The notes: generated by a model not told the origin, from the letters alone. 64,000 nt of DNA from Pelagovum pacificum (GCF_016134045.1 NZ_CP065915.1:3352501-3416500), one strand, 5' to 3'; shown: positions 1 through 9,978, numbered from the stretch's first letter. Program-made: numbers and translations.

Positions 1-42
1 ATCGTGGGCCGCCTGATCAAGGTGCAGAAGATCGAGAACTGA
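1..42 (+). CDS. 3' end of an unidentified gene
   Basis: An open frame runs in from the left edge and ends with TGA at 40-42, giving the C-terminal residues IVGRLIKVQKIEN. Too little is present to name the product. The next gene encodes a capsule-export ATPase, so a capsule permease or glycosyltransferase is possible, but 181 bases separate them and I infer nothing firm. Confidence 0.5.
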   Translation: MVGRLIKVQKIEN

Positions 43-69
43 AGGGCCACAGGCTCACGCGGATGGCAT

Positions 70-88
70 CGGATTTCAGTGAAATCCG
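70..88. terminator. 8-bp hairpin after the first gene, possible terminator
   Basis: Perfect inverted repeat CGGATTTC / GAAATCCG around an AGT loop, 28 bases after the stop at 42. No clear T-tract follows, so termination is only suggested. The rest of the gap up to 224 shows no gene. Confidence 0.35.
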
Positions 89-223
89 TTGTCATGCCGC
101 GCACATCTCAGACATAATGCCGGCAAATTCGCCCCGTAGAAGGGGGCCTTAACGATCATCCGTCACTCTCGCAGGCGGAGGAAACCGCAAGGCGCCTCGG
201 GGCCGAAGAGCAGACATGTCGAG

Positions 224-877
224 ATGATTGAGTTCAACAAGGTCAGCAAGTCCTTCTGGACGGGCAAGCAGCGCAAGGTCATCCTCGACCGGGCCAGCTT
301 CCGCGTGGACATCGGCCAATCCCTCGGCATCCTCGCGCCCAACGGCACCGGCAAGACGACCCTCATCAACATGATGGCCGGGCTCGAGAAGCCCGATGAG
401 GGCGAGATCAGGCGCACCAGCCGCATCTCCTTCCCGCTCGGCTTCATGGGCGGCGTTGTGAACAAGCACACCGCCAAGGAAAACAGCCGCTACATCGCCC
501 GGCTCTATTCACTCGATCCCGACTACGTGGAGGCGTTCTGCCGCTGGATGTCGGGCATCAAGGAATATTTCGACATGCCCGTCGGCACCTACTCCGCCGG
601 GATGCGGGCGCGCTTTACCTTTTCGCTCCTGCTTTCACTTGATTTCGACATCTACCTGATCGACGAAGGCATGCCGCAGACGACCGATGCGGAGTTCAAC
701 CGCAAGGCAGGCGCCATCCTCCGCGAACGGCTGGAAAAAGCAACGATCGTGGTCGTCTCGCACCAGGCGGAAACGCTGAAGGCATTCTGCCAGAGAGCCG
801 CGGTCCTGCGGCACGGGCAGCTCACAATGTTCGATACGCTGGAAGAGGCGAAGCAGCTCTATGACTACGAAGCCTAA
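224..877 (+). CDS. kpsT: KpsT-like capsule polysaccharide export ABC ATPase
   Basis: A 217-residue stand-alone ATPase that would energise export of capsular polysaccharide through an ABC-2 permease (KpsM type) at the cytoplasmic membrane. The Walker A motif is APNGTGKTT at residues 38-46, the signature YSAGMRARF begins at about residue 123, and Walker B ends in D147-E148. The short length and the APNGTGK variant fit the KpsT/Wzt-type polysaccharide exporter ATPases. Its 3' end overlaps the next gene (KpsE-like) by 17 bases, which supports an export operon continuing into kdsA. No permease gene lies between it and the window edge except possibly the cut-off first gene. Confidence 0.85.
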   Translation: MIEFNKVSKSFWTGKQRKVILDRASFRVDIGQSLGILAPNGTGKTTLINMMAGLEKPDEGEIRRTSRISFPLGFMGGVVNKHTAKENSRYIARLYSLDPDYVEAFCRWMSGIKEYFDMPVGTYSAGMRARFTFSLLLSLDFDIYLIDEGMPQTTDAEFNRKAGAILRERLEKATIVVVSHQAETLKAFCQRAAVLRHGQLTMFDTLEEAKQLYDYEA

Positions 878-2702
878 GGCCCGCAAGTTCCGCATCCGCC
901 GTGGTGTCGGACCGGGTGCCGGGGCCGCTGCCGCAGCACCCGCCGCCGATCCTGTCGACGAAACCGATGAGTCACCGGAGCAGGCCGCGCGTCAACAGCA
1001 GGCCAATCGCCAGCGTCCCCGCGTCGTCGCACAGAGCGAGGAGACCGGCGGCGACGTCGTCGATCAGGAGCCCACGCGGCAAGAGCAGCCTGCCCGCCAG
1101 CAGCCGCCCGCCCGACAGAACGCCGCCCAGAACCCCGGACAGGGGCGCGAGGTGAAGACGGACGAAACGCCGAACCGCACGCTCGAAGGTGCGGTCGACA
1201 GCGCGAACCAGACCGCCGCCGAAGACGACATCGACGCGATCCGCCGTGAAGGGCTGACCGGTCGCCAGCTTCGGATGGCGCGGCGTGTCGCCCAGAAGCA
1301 GGGAATGGCCGTCACCTCGGACTTCGATGCTGTCCGCCAGCTTCGGAAGGCCGGGATCGACCCGTTCCAACGGTCGAGCGTTCTCGAGCTCGTCGTGCCC
1401 GACGGCGCCCAGCTTGCCGACGGGGCGGGGGGCGGCAATCCGAACCACCAGCTGCCGCAAACGGTGCCCGCCGGTCGGAACACCCTGCCCGCACGCGCCA
1501 AGAAGGCACAGCTTCCATCGACCGATGTCGGCAACCCGAGCGCCATGCAGGCCGGGATGCTCGAAGTCGCGAAGATCCAGAAGCAGCTCGCCGCCCGCCG
1601 CCGCCGCAAGATCGCCTTCATGCTCGTCCGGCTGCTGCTGTTCATCGGCGTGCCGACCTTCGCCGCGGGCTGGTATTTCTACAACGTGGCGACTCCGATG
1701 TACGCCACCAACTCCGAGGTCGTGATCCAGCAGGCGGAAGCCAGCGGCGCGGCCGGCGGCCTCGGCAGCCTGTTCCAGGGCACCTCGATGGCGACGCAGC
1801 AGGACTCGATCGCGGTCCAGTCCTACCTCGCCTCGCGTGAGGCGATGCTTCGCCTCGATGAAGAGCACGGCTTCCGGGAAGCCTTCAGCGAAGAACATGT
1901 CGACCCGCTCCAGAGCCTGCCGGTCGACGCGACGAACGAAGAGACCTACGACGTCTACCAGAAGCGCGTGAAGGTCAGCTACGACCCGACCGAGGGCATC
2001 CTGCGGATGGAGGTCGTCGCCCCTGATCCCCAGAAGAGCGAGCAGTTCGCCTCTGCCCTCGTCGGTTATGCGGAAGAGCAGGTCGACCGCCTTACACAGC
2101 GACTTCGTGAAGACCAGATGGCCGGCGCGCGCGAGTCTTACGAAAACGCGGAGGCACGACGGCAGGAGTCGCTTGGCGAGCTCCTCCGCCTGCAACAGGA
2201 CCTCGAGACGATCGACCCTGCCGGCGAGACTTCGGCGCGCACTGCACAGATCGCCGGCCTTCAGACCCGCCGGCAGGAGCTGCAGCTCGAACTGCAAAAC
2301 CGGCTCGCCGTGCGCCGCCCGAACGAAAGCCAGGTCGCCGCGCTGGAGACCGAGATTTCCAACATCGACGCCCTGATCGCCGAGATCCAGGAGAATGCGG
2401 TCTCGACCGCCGACGGTCAGGCCAGCCAGGCGGAGAAGAACACCCAGCTTCGCCTCGCGGAGGAGAACTACGCCTTCCAGAACGTGCTGGTGCAGCAGGC
2501 GATGCAATCCATGGAATCGGCACAGATTGAAGCCAACCGTCAGGTGCGTTACCTGTCGCTCTCGGTGGCGCCGGTGGCGCCGGATCAACCGACCTATCCG
2601 AGGGCCTTCGAGGATACGCTCCTGGCCTTCCTCATATTTTCGGGGATTTATCTCATGGTTTCGATCACCGGTTCCATCCTGCGCGAACAGGTGGGCTCCT
2701 GA
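861..2702 (+). CDS. kpsE: KpsE-like capsule export inner-membrane protein with long N-terminal extension
   Basis: 613 residues. Residues 1 to about 245 are rich in Ala, Pro, Gln, Glu and Arg and look disordered and cytosolic. A basic stretch (ARRRRK) precedes a transmembrane segment at about 251-274, then comes a periplasmic domain with long coiled-coil character (about 390-570) and a second transmembrane segment close to the C-terminus. This is the topology of polysaccharide co-polymerase/KpsE proteins, which bridge the inner-membrane exporter to the outer-membrane channel. E. coli KpsE is much shorter because it lacks the N-terminal region. The gene overlaps kpsT by 17 bases, and its TGA overlaps the kdsA ATG by one base, indicating translational coupling. 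Confidence 0.82.
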   Translation: MTTKPKARKFRIRRGVGPGAGAAAAAPAADPVDETDESPEQAARQQQANRQRPRVVAQSEETGGDVVDQEPTRQEQPARQQPPARQNAAQNPGQGREVKTDETPNRTLEGAVDSANQTAAEDDIDAIRREGLTGRQLRMARRVAQKQGMAVTSDFDAVRQLRKAGIDPFQRSSVLELVVPDGAQLADGAGGGNPNHQLPQTVPAGRNTLPARAKKAQLPSTDVGNPSAMQAGMLEVAKIQKQLAARRRRKIAFMLVRLLLFIGVPTFAAGWYFYNVATPMYATNSEVVIQQAEASGAAGGLGSLFQGTSMATQQDSIAVQSYLASREAMLRLDEEHGFREAFSEEHVDPLQSLPVDATNEETYDVYQKRVKVSYDPTEGILRMEVVAPDPQKSEQFASALVGYAEEQVDRLTQRLREDQMAGARESYENAEARRQESLGELLRLQQDLETIDPAGETSARTAQIAGLQTRRQELQLELQNRLAVRRPNESQVAALETEISNIDALIAEIQENAVSTADGQASQAEKNTQLRLAEENYAFQNVLVQQAMQSMESAQIEANRQVRYLSLSVAPVAPDQPTYPRAFEDTLLAFLIFSGIYLMVSITGSILREQVGS

Positions 2703-3535
2703 TGAAGGACGTCCAAGTCGGGAATGTCACGTTCGGCAACGACCGTCCGCTGACCGTCATCGCCGGGCCCTGCCAGCTTGAAAGCCGCGACCACGCGCTG
2801 ATGATCGGCGAGGCTATGCAGAAAGCCTGCGCCGCCGTCGGGGCGGGGTACGTCTTCAAGGCCAGCTACGACAAGGCCAACCGCACCTCGCTCAAGGGCA
2901 AGCGCGGCCTCGGCATGGACGAGGGCCTCGAAGTGCTCGCCGCCGTGAAGTCCGAGCTCGGTGTCCCGGTCCTTACCGACATCCACTCCGAAGCGCAGTG
3001 CGCACCCGTGGCGGAAGTCGTGGACATCATGCAGATCCCGGCCTTCCTCTGCCGGCAGACCGACCTTCTGCTCGCCGCGGGCAAGACCGGCGCGGTCATC
3101 AACATCAAGAAGGGTCAGTTTCTCGCCCCCTGGGACATGGCGAACGTCGCCTCCAAGGTCGCGTCGACCGGGAACGACCGTATTCTGCTGACAGAGCGGG
3201 GCGTGTCCTTCGGCTACAACACCCTTGTCGCCGACATGCGCTCGCTGCCCGAGATGATGAAGACCGGCTACCCGGTCGTGATGGACGCCACACACTCCGT
3301 GCAGCAGCCCGGCGGGCTCGGCGGCGCATCCGGCGGCCAGCGCGAGTTCGCGCCGGTCATGGCCCGTGCAGCCGTCAGCCTCGGCATTTCTGCGGTCTTC
3401 ATCGAAACGCACGAGGACCCGGACAATTCGCCCTCCGACGGGCCGAACATGATCCACCTCGACCAGATGCCGGCGCTTGTCTCCCGGCTGATGGAGTTCG
3501 ACAAGATCGCCAAGGCGGACCCCATCCGCCTCTGA
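2702..3535 (+). CDS. kdsA: 3-deoxy-8-phosphooctulonate synthase (Kdo8P synthase)
   Basis: 277 residues, the normal KdsA length. Condenses phosphoenolpyruvate with D-arabinose 5-phosphate to Kdo 8-phosphate in the cytoplasm, for LPS inner core and for Kdo linkers of capsules. Diagnostic stretches include IAGPCQLES near the N-terminus, KASYDKANRTS (about residues 50-60), LTDIHS, and DATHSVQQPGG. The start overlaps the stop of the KpsE-like gene (TGATG), so it is probably in the capsule operon. This position suggests the Kdo supply is tied to capsule assembly. Confidence 0.96.
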   Translation: MKDVQVGNVTFGNDRPLTVIAGPCQLESRDHALMIGEAMQKACAAVGAGYVFKASYDKANRTSLKGKRGLGMDEGLEVLAAVKSELGVPVLTDIHSEAQCAPVAEVVDIMQIPAFLCRQTDLLLAAGKTGAVINIKKGQFLAPWDMANVASKVASTGNDRILLTERGVSFGYNTLVADMRSLPEMMKTGYPVVMDATHSVQQPGGLGGASGGQREFAPVMARAAVSLGISAVFIETHEDPDNSPSDGPNMIHLDQMPALVSRLMEFDKIAKADPIRL

Positions 3536-3615
3536 CCTCCGGGTCATTCAGGGTCTTTCCCGTTGCGGCATCGCCGCCTAAGGTCAGCCGGATATTATCA
3601 ATGTCCTGCTGACCC

Positions 3616-4941
3616 ATGACCTTTTTCAGAATTCTGTTTCTCGCGCTTGCGCTTTGCCTGCCTTTTTCTGCCGCCGCCCAGGATGACGGTCCGAACGGCA
3701 CCATCACCGCCCAGAACGACGCCCAGACCGACGCGGCGATGGCGACCCGGATCCGCGAAATCCTTGAAGAGCTCGGCGGCTACGAAGACGTCACCGTGAC
3801 AGTGTCCGAAGGCATCGTCACGCTGCGCGGCACCACGACCTCGATCACCGAGGTGACGGAGCTCAGCCAGCTCGTGAACCGGGTCGAGGGGATCGTCGCG
3901 GTCAAGAACGAGGTGGTCGAAACCTCCGACATTGTCCGTCGGCTGAACCCGGCGGTGGAGCGGTTCCGCAACAGGGTCGAGCAGCTGATCGTCGTGCTGC
4001 CGCTCCTGCTGATCGCGGGCGCCGTCTTTGCGGTGATCGTGTCGATCGGCTTCATCATCGCCCGCTGGCAAAACCCGTGGGACCGGATGGCGCCCAACGC
4101 CTTCATCGCGAACCTCTACCGCGCGATCGTGCGGCTTGTGTTCATCGTCGTCGGCATCGTCATCGCGCTGGACATCATGAACGCGACCGCGCTTTTGTCG
4201 ACCATCCTGGGCGCGGCGGGGATCATCGGTCTGGCCGTCGGTTTCGCGGTTCGTGACACGGTGGAGAACTTCATCGCCTCGGTCATGCTGTCGATCCGTC
4301 AGCCCTTCGGCCCGAACGACGTGGTCGAGATCAACGGTGATCAGGGCAAGGTCATCCGGCTGACCAGCCGGGCGACGATCATCCTGTCCTTCGATGGCAA
4401 CCACATCCGGATCCCGAACGCGACCGTCTTCAAGAGCCGGATCGTCAACTACTCGATCAATCCCGAAATGCGCTTCATGTTCAAACTGGCGGTCGATTTC
4501 ATGGCCGATCTTGGCGAGGCGAAGCGTATCGCGACCGAAGCGATCACGGAGCTTCCATTCACCCTCGCCACCCCTGCCCCGGCCGTCTGGCTGGGCGAAG
4601 TGACCGACAGCGGGATCGAGCTGGTCGTCACCGGATGGATCGACCAGACAAGCACGTCGCTCCTCCTGGCGCGGGGCGAAGCGCTGCGCCGGGTGAAGAG
4701 CGGATTGCTCGCCGCCGGAATCGACATCCCGAACACCACCTACACAATTCACATGGCGGGTTCGGGCGAGCAGACCTCCCACACGGACGAGGAGATGAAA
4801 CGCCCGCCGCCAACGGTCGAGGTCAGCGACCTCGCCGAGGTGAAAGAGACGACCGCGGTCGAGCTGGAGGCGATGGTGAACGCCGAACGGAACCAGGATC
4901 AGACCGAAGATCTGCTTCGTGAAAATGCTCAGAAGGAGTAA
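3616..4941 (+). CDS. MscS-family mechanosensitive channel with N-terminal BON domain
   Basis: 441 residues. A signal peptide (about 1-22, ending SAAAQ) is followed by a BON-like domain at about 38-102, then a transmembrane helix at about 124-150, two more helices, and the MscS pore helix with small-residue spacing (AAGIIGLAVGFAVRD). The beta-domain sequence NGDQGKVIRL and the downstream alpha/beta region follow. MscS channels release osmolytes on hypo-osmotic shock. The BON domain would lie in the periplasm and may contact membrane or cell wall; that is inference. The gene stands alone, 80 bases after kdsA and just before a tRNA gene. Confidence 0.88.
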   Translation: MTFFRILFLALALCLPFSAAAQDDGPNGTITAQNDAQTDAAMATRIREILEELGGYEDVTVTVSEGIVTLRGTTTSITEVTELSQLVNRVEGIVAVKNEVVETSDIVRRLNPAVERFRNRVEQLIVVLPLLLIAGAVFAVIVSIGFIIARWQNPWDRMAPNAFIANLYRAIVRLVFIVVGIVIALDIMNATALLSTILGAAGIIGLAVGFAVRDTVENFIASVMLSIRQPFGPNDVVEINGDQGKVIRLTSRATIILSFDGNHIRIPNATVFKSRIVNYSINPEMRFMFKLAVDFMADLGEAKRIATEAITELPFTLATPAPAVWLGEVTDSGIELVVTGWIDQTSTSLLLARGEALRRVKSGLLAAGIDIPNTTYTIHMAGSGEQTSHTDEEMKRPPPTVEVSDLAEVKETTAVELEAMVNAERNQDQTEDLLRENAQKE

Positions 4942-4993
4942 CGGATTGGGTCTTGAACCTCTCTCGCACTGCCGCTATCACGCGCTTCGCTGC

Positions 4994-5068
4994 TGGGGTG
5001 TAGCCAAGCGGTAAGGCAGCGGTTTTTGGTACCGTGTACCGTAGGTTCGAATCCTACCACCCCAGCCA
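4994..5068 (+). tRNA. tRNA-Gln (anticodon TTG)
   Basis: Complete cloverleaf. The acceptor TGGGGTG (4994-5000) pairs with CACCCCA (5058-5064), followed by discriminator G and an encoded CCA at 5066-5068. The anticodon loop TTTTGGT carries TTG, and the T arm is GTAGG-TTCGAAT-CCTAC at 5041-5057. It reads CAA glutamine codons, and CAG by wobble. It lies between mscS and the convergent manD gene. I see no integrase or attachment-site duplication beside it. Confidence 0.97.
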
Positions 5069-5134
5069 GCATATCCGACAAAACCGACCACGACCGCCCG
5101 CGCCGACCCCGGCGCGGACTGCTCGTGAGCCGTC

Positions 5135-6343
5135 TCACCAGTGCCAGAGCGTTCCGTCCTCGAGACGGTTCACCGGCAGGTAGGCGCGTTTGTAGGGATG
5201 CTTTGCGGCGGCCTCCTCATCGAAGTCGACTCCATGCCCGACCGCTTCGCCGGGATGCATGTAGCCGTCCTCGAAGCTCCACGCGTGCGGGAAGACGGAG
5301 AGCATCTCCTCCGAGTAGCCGGAGTACTCCTGTATCCCGAAGTTCGGCGCCCAGAGGTCGAGGTGCAGGTTCGCGCCGAGGCAGATCGGGGACATGTCCG
5401 CCGCGCCGTGACAGCCGGTGCGGACATGGTGGAGCCCGGCAAAATCCATGATCCGCCGCAGTGCCGTCGGCCCGCCCGCGTGCACGCAGGTCGCGCGGAT
5501 ATAGTCGATCAGCTGCTCTTCGATCAGTTGTTTGCAGTCCCAGATCGTATTGAACACTTCGCCCACGGCCAGCGGCGTCGTCGTGTGCTGGCGGATCAGG
5601 CGGAAGCCATCCTGGTTCTCGGCGGGCACCGTGTCTTCCAGCCAGAACAGCCGGAACGGTTCGAGGTCCTTGCCAAGTCGTGCCGCCTCGATCGGCGTCA
5701 GGCGATGGTGCGCGTCGTGCAGCAGGTGAATCTCGTCGCCGTGCGCTGCGCGTATCTCCTCGAACAGCTGCGGGATGCGGGGGAGGTACTTCGTGGTCGA
5801 CCAGACCTCTTCCTTCGGCAGTCCCGCGTCATCCGCGGTGTTGGTCAGCGTGCCGTCCCCGGTCCCGTAGACATCCGGAAGACCGGGGATGCCGACCTGT
5901 GCCCGGATCGCCTTGTAGCCCTGAGACATCCGCTCGCCGACCGCGTCGACGGCCTCGCCGATCTCGCGGCCCTGCGCGTGGGTGTAGCAGAGCACCTTCG
6001 TACGGCTCGCCCCGCCGAGAAGCTGGTAAAGCGGCATGTTCGCCGCCTTCGCCTTGATGTCCCACAGCGCGGTATCGATCCCGGCGATGGCGGCCATCGT
6101 CACCGGGCCACGCCGCCAGTAGGCGCCCCGGTAGAGGTAGTGCCAGATGTCCTCGCTCATCCGCGGATCACGCCCGATCAGACAGGGCACGACATGCTCT
6201 TCGAGGTAGGCTGCGGCGGCGAGCTCGCGCCCGTTGAGGGTCGCATCGCCGACGCCGGTAAGCCCCTCGTCGGTATAGACTTTCACAGTGACGAAGTTGC
6301 GTCCCGGACAGGTCACGAAGACCTTGATGTCGGTGATTTTCAT
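5135..6343 (-). CDS. manD: D-mannonate dehydratase (enolase superfamily)
   Basis: 402 residues from an ATG at 6343 preceded by AAGGA; longer upstream starts would add unrelated sequence. Dehydrates D-mannonate to 2-keto-3-deoxy-D-gluconate in glucuronate/mannonate catabolism. Residues known to be essential in characterised ManD enzymes fall at the same numbers here: Y159, metal ligands D210, E236 and E262, and H212. The C-terminus ends [11 protein letters not shown], as is typical of the family. It is a single gene on this strand, divergent from gbcAB, with no other uronate genes nearby. A 25-bp inverted repeat lies 43-67 bases upstream of its start. Confidence 0.94.
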   Translation of the reverse strand: MKITDIKVFVTCPGRNFVTVKVYTDEGLTGVGDATLNGRELAAAAYLEEHVVPCLIGRDPRMSEDIWHYLYRGAYWRRGPVTMAAIAGIDTALWDIKAKAANMPLYQLLGGASRTKVLCYTHAQGREIGEAVDAVGERMSQGYKAIRAQVGIPGLPDVYGTGDGTLTNTADDAGLPKEEVWSTTKYLPRIPQLFEEIRAAHGDEIHLLHDAHHRLTPIEAARLGKDLEPFRLFWLEDTVPAENQDGFRLIRQHTTTPLAVGEVFNTIWDCKQLIEEQLIDYIRATCVHAGGPTALRRIMDFAGLHHVRTGCHGAADMSPICLGANLHLDLWAPNFGIQEYSGYSEEMLSVFPHAWSFEDGYMHPGEAVGHGVDFDEEAAAKHPYKRAYLPVNRLEDGTLWHW

Positions 6344-6385
6344 GGCCTGCCCTTCCTTGGCGTCGCGGTGCCCCTTGTGCCGCAG

Positions 6386-6410
6386 GGTCGGGGTAGCATG
6401 CACCCCGACC
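6386..6410. promoter_or_regulatory. 9-bp-arm inverted repeat in manD upstream region
   Basis: Perfect inverted repeat GGTCGGGGT / ACCCCGACC separated by AGCATGC, located 43-67 bases before the manD start. It could be the operator of a sugar-acid regulator or a hairpin in the manD leader. No regulator gene is adjacent, so the factor is unknown. Confidence 0.45.
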
Positions 6411-6527
6411 GCGGTCGAGGCAGAGGGTCGGCCCGTTCCGGCAGAGAAAAGACGCCACGTCGAATCCGCGCGGCACGAAGTCGCAAAAGCGACGATTCGA
6501 CACCGCGATTGTCTGTATGCGGAAACG

Positions 6528-6702
6528 GCAAGGAGCGGTCCGACGGGGCTGCGAACTGGGAAAGCCGGTGAAATGCCGGCGCTGCCCCCGCACCGGTGAG
6601 AGAGCGGCGGGCGCCTGTGGTCACGAAGGGGAGGAGGAGCCCCGCCAGAGACCCGAGCGTCCGTCCGGCAGCCCGCTCTCGCAGCCCGGACACCGGCCTT
6701 GC
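6528..6702 (+). promoter_or_regulatory. cobalamin (AdoCbl-type) riboswitch upstream of gbcAB
   Basis: The closing P1 helix is GCAAGG (6528-6533) with CCTTGC (6697-6702). The conserved core is visible as GGGAA-AGCCGGTGAAATGC (from about 6558), then CCGGCGCTGCCCCCGC to 6591, and the B12 box AGCCCGGACACCGGCC is at 6683-6698. In the B12 box, paired positions differ from the consensus AGCCAGGAGACCTGCC in a compensatory way (CCGG/CCGG replacing CAGG/CCTG). The element points toward gbcA, whose start is 137 bases further on. The intervening region contains an imperfect GC-rich stem (about 6716-6768) that could be the expression platform. In bacteria such elements nearly always turn expression off when B12 is bound. 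Confidence 0.9.
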
Positions 6703-6731
6703 GCAGAATGCTCAACCGCGGGTGGCGGTGA

Positions 6732-8075
<1,344 letters not shown>

Positions 8076-8079
8076 CCGC

Positions 8080-9150
8080 ATGAACGACCTCTCCTCCTTC
8101 CCCTCCCGGACGATCTGGAACGACAGCGAGATGCTCGAATGCGTTTCGATCATCCCCGAGGTGCCGGATACGGCCACCTTCGCCTTCCGGGCGCCGTCGG
8201 GGGCGTTGTTCGACTTCCTCCCGGGCCAGTTCCTGACCCTCGAGGTCCCGGTGCCGGGCGGTCCCGTGCACCGGACCTGGACGATCTCGTCCTCGCCATC
8301 GCGGCCGCGGTCGCTGTCCATCACGGCGAAGGCGCAGGGCGCCAGCGTGGCGACGCGCTGGCTGCTCGACAACCTGAAGCCCGGTATGCGGCTGAAAGCG
8401 ATCGGTCCGGCCGGCCGCTTCAGCCACCTGCACCACGAATCCGACAAGTACCTCTTCATCTCCGCCGGTTCGGGCATCACGCCGATGATGGCGATGACCA
8501 CCTACATGTACGATCTCGGCACCGAGCCGGACGTCGTCTTCGTCAACTGCGCCCGCCGCCCGTCGGAGATCATCTTTCGTGAGCGACTGGAGCACATGGC
8601 GAGCCGGGTGCCCGGCATCGACCTGAAGTGGGTGATCGAGCAGCCCGACCGCTTCCACCCCTGGACCGGCCTCCAAGGGCGGATGAACCAGTTGATCCTC
8701 GGCCTCGTCGCACCGGACTACCTCGAGCGTGAGGTGTTCTGCTGCGGGCCGGAACCCTTCATGACCGCCGTGCGCGAGGCGCTCGCCGGGCTCGGCTTCG
8801 ACATGGACCGGTTCCATCAGGAAAGCTTCTCCGCGCCGGTCGGGACTGAGCTTCCACTGCCCGAGGATGTGGTTCCGGACGAGGATACCAAGGCCGAGAT
8901 CCACTTCGCCGCCTCCGGAAGCTCGACCACCTGCTCGGAAACGGACACCATCCTTGCCGCGACACGGAATGCCGGGCTCAACATTCCATCGGGGTGCACA
9001 TTCGGCGTCTGCGGCACCTGCAAGATCAAGAAGATCGCCGGCGAAGTGCACATGGTCCACAACGGCGGCATCTCCGAGGACGACATTGCCGACGGCTATA
9101 TCCTCGCCTGCTGCTCGCACGCGATCGGATCGGTCACGATCGACGTCTGA
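8080..9150 (+). CDS. gbcB: glycine betaine demethylase reductase subunit GbcB
   Basis: 356 residues. The N-terminal part is a flavin and NAD(P)H-binding ferredoxin reductase module (RTWTISS flavin motif at about 67-73, ISAGSGITPMMAM at about 127-139, CCGPEPFM). The C-terminal part is a plant-type [2Fe-2S] ferredoxin with ligands C306, C311, C314 and a fourth Cys at 344 or 345. It passes electrons from NAD(P)H to the Rieske centre of GbcA. The start lies four bases after the gbcA stop, so the two are co-transcribed and share the riboswitch control. Confidence 0.88.
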   Translation: MNDLSSFPSRTIWNDSEMLECVSIIPEVPDTATFAFRAPSGALFDFLPGQFLTLEVPVPGGPVHRTWTISSSPSRPRSLSITAKAQGASVATRWLLDNLKPGMRLKAIGPAGRFSHLHHESDKYLFISAGSGITPMMAMTTYMYDLGTEPDVVFVNCARRPSEIIFRERLEHMASRVPGIDLKWVIEQPDRFHPWTGLQGRMNQLILGLVAPDYLEREVFCCGPEPFMTAVREALAGLGFDMDRFHQESFSAPVGTELPLPEDVVPDEDTKAEIHFAASGSSTTCSETDTILAATRNAGLNIPSGCTFGVCGTCKIKKIAGEVHMVHNGGISEDDIADGYILACCSHAIGSVTIDV

Positions 9151-9160
9151 ACCCGGCGCA

Positions 9161-9182
9161 GAAGGCCCTTCGATAGGCCTTC
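9161..9182. terminator. hairpin after gbcB, possible terminator
   Basis: Perfect 7-bp stem GAAGGCC / GGCCTTC with an 8-base loop, 10 bases after the gbcB stop. Only a mildly T-rich stretch follows. It would separate gbcAB from the FMN reductase gene. Confidence 0.45.
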
Positions 9183-9297
9183 GCAATTCTCTCAGGAGAA
9201 ATCTGACCCGAAAGGTGCCATGAAGATTTCGCTTGTCCTCAACCATACTTGAGATTGCAACTTTCCTCTCGTGCCAACTTCGCCACGAGGGACGACC

Positions 9298-9876
9298 ATG
9301 AAAGCAGCGACGACCATCGCCCTGATCCAGGGATCCATCCGCGAGAACCGCTACAACGACGTTATCGCCGGATGGGTCGCAGACCGTCTCCACGGCGAGG
9401 GGTTCAACACGGTCCGTGTCGATCCCGTCGCGCCCGATTTGCTGCCTTTGCAGAGCGGCAGCGGCCTCGCCGCGCGGGCGCTGCGCGATCTGCTTGCACC
9501 GGTCGAAGGCGCAGTGATCGTCACGCCGGAGATCAACCATGCCTACCCCGGTGCGCTGAAGACCCTGTTGGACGAGATCGGCGACGAGCTCGCCGCCAAG
9601 CCGGTCGGCTTCGTCAGCTACGGCGACGAATCCGGTGGTCTACGTGCGGTCGAGGCCCTGCGCCCGATTCTGTCACAGCTGGAAACAACGACCCTGCGCG
9701 ACACCGTGAGTTTCGCCCACCCCCGCCAGCGGTTCGGTATCGACGGTGAACTCAGCGACCCCGCCGATCTTCGTCAGATGAACGAGGCGATGAGCCAATT
9801 GTCGGGTCGCCTGCGCTGGTGGTGCGAGGCGTTGACGCCCGCTCGGTCCCGGATGCCGCTTCCCGAAATGGCCTAA
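9298..9876 (+). CDS. NADPH-dependent FMN reductase family protein
   Basis: 192 residues from the ATG at 9298, with GAGGGA just upstream; an in-frame ATG at 9271 is less likely. Flavodoxin-like fold: ALIQGSIRENRYN near the N-terminus is the FMN phosphate-binding loop, and TPEINHAYPGALKTLLD is the second signature of the ArsH/SsuE-like NADPH:FMN reductases. It probably supplies reduced flavin or reduces quinones in the cytoplasm. The substrate cannot be read from sequence. It lies between gbcAB and the lacI-type regulator, separated from each by apparent control signals. Confidence 0.82.
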   Translation: MKAATTIALIQGSIRENRYNDVIAGWVADRLHGEGFNTVRVDPVAPDLLPLQSGSGLAARALRDLLAPVEGAVIVTPEINHAYPGALKTLLDEIGDELAAKPVGFVSYGDESGGLRAVEALRPILSQLETTTLRDTVSFAHPRQRFGIDGELSDPADLRQMNEAMSQLSGRLRWWCEALTPARSRMPLPEMA

Positions 9877-9881
9877 ACCGG

Positions 9882-9933
9882 TTGACAGGCTTCTCCGTTT
9901 CCCACAGCTTCCGCCTCTAGGAAAAGGTTTTCC
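9882..9933 (+). promoter_or_regulatory. putative promoter and LacI-type operator
   Basis: A perfect -35 hexamer TTGACA lies at 9882-9887. The expected -10 position (about 9905-9910) is poor. Immediately downstream is the inverted repeat GGAAAA-GG-TTTTCC at 9920-9933, the size and style of LacI-family operators (though those usually centre on CG). Placement fits autorepression of the lacI-type gene that follows. Confidence 0.45.
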
Positions 9934-9978
9934 AAAAAGGTAAGTGGCGGCCTCGGGGGCCGTGGGGAGGAGACGCCG

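Noticed and set aside
216..227. Three-codon ORF (ATG TCG AGA TGA) overlapping the kpsT start
   Set aside because: Too short to assess; it could arise by chance and the kpsT ATG at 224 is satisfactory.
972..2588. 538-residue open frame on the minus strand opposite the KpsE-like gene
   Set aside because: Arg/Leu/Gly-rich shadow typical of GC-rich coding; the plus-strand frame has a clear domain order and coupled neighbours.
4994..5068. tRNA-Gln as a possible integration site of a mobile island
   Set aside because: No integrase gene, no duplicated tRNA 3' end and no mobility genes on either side within the window.
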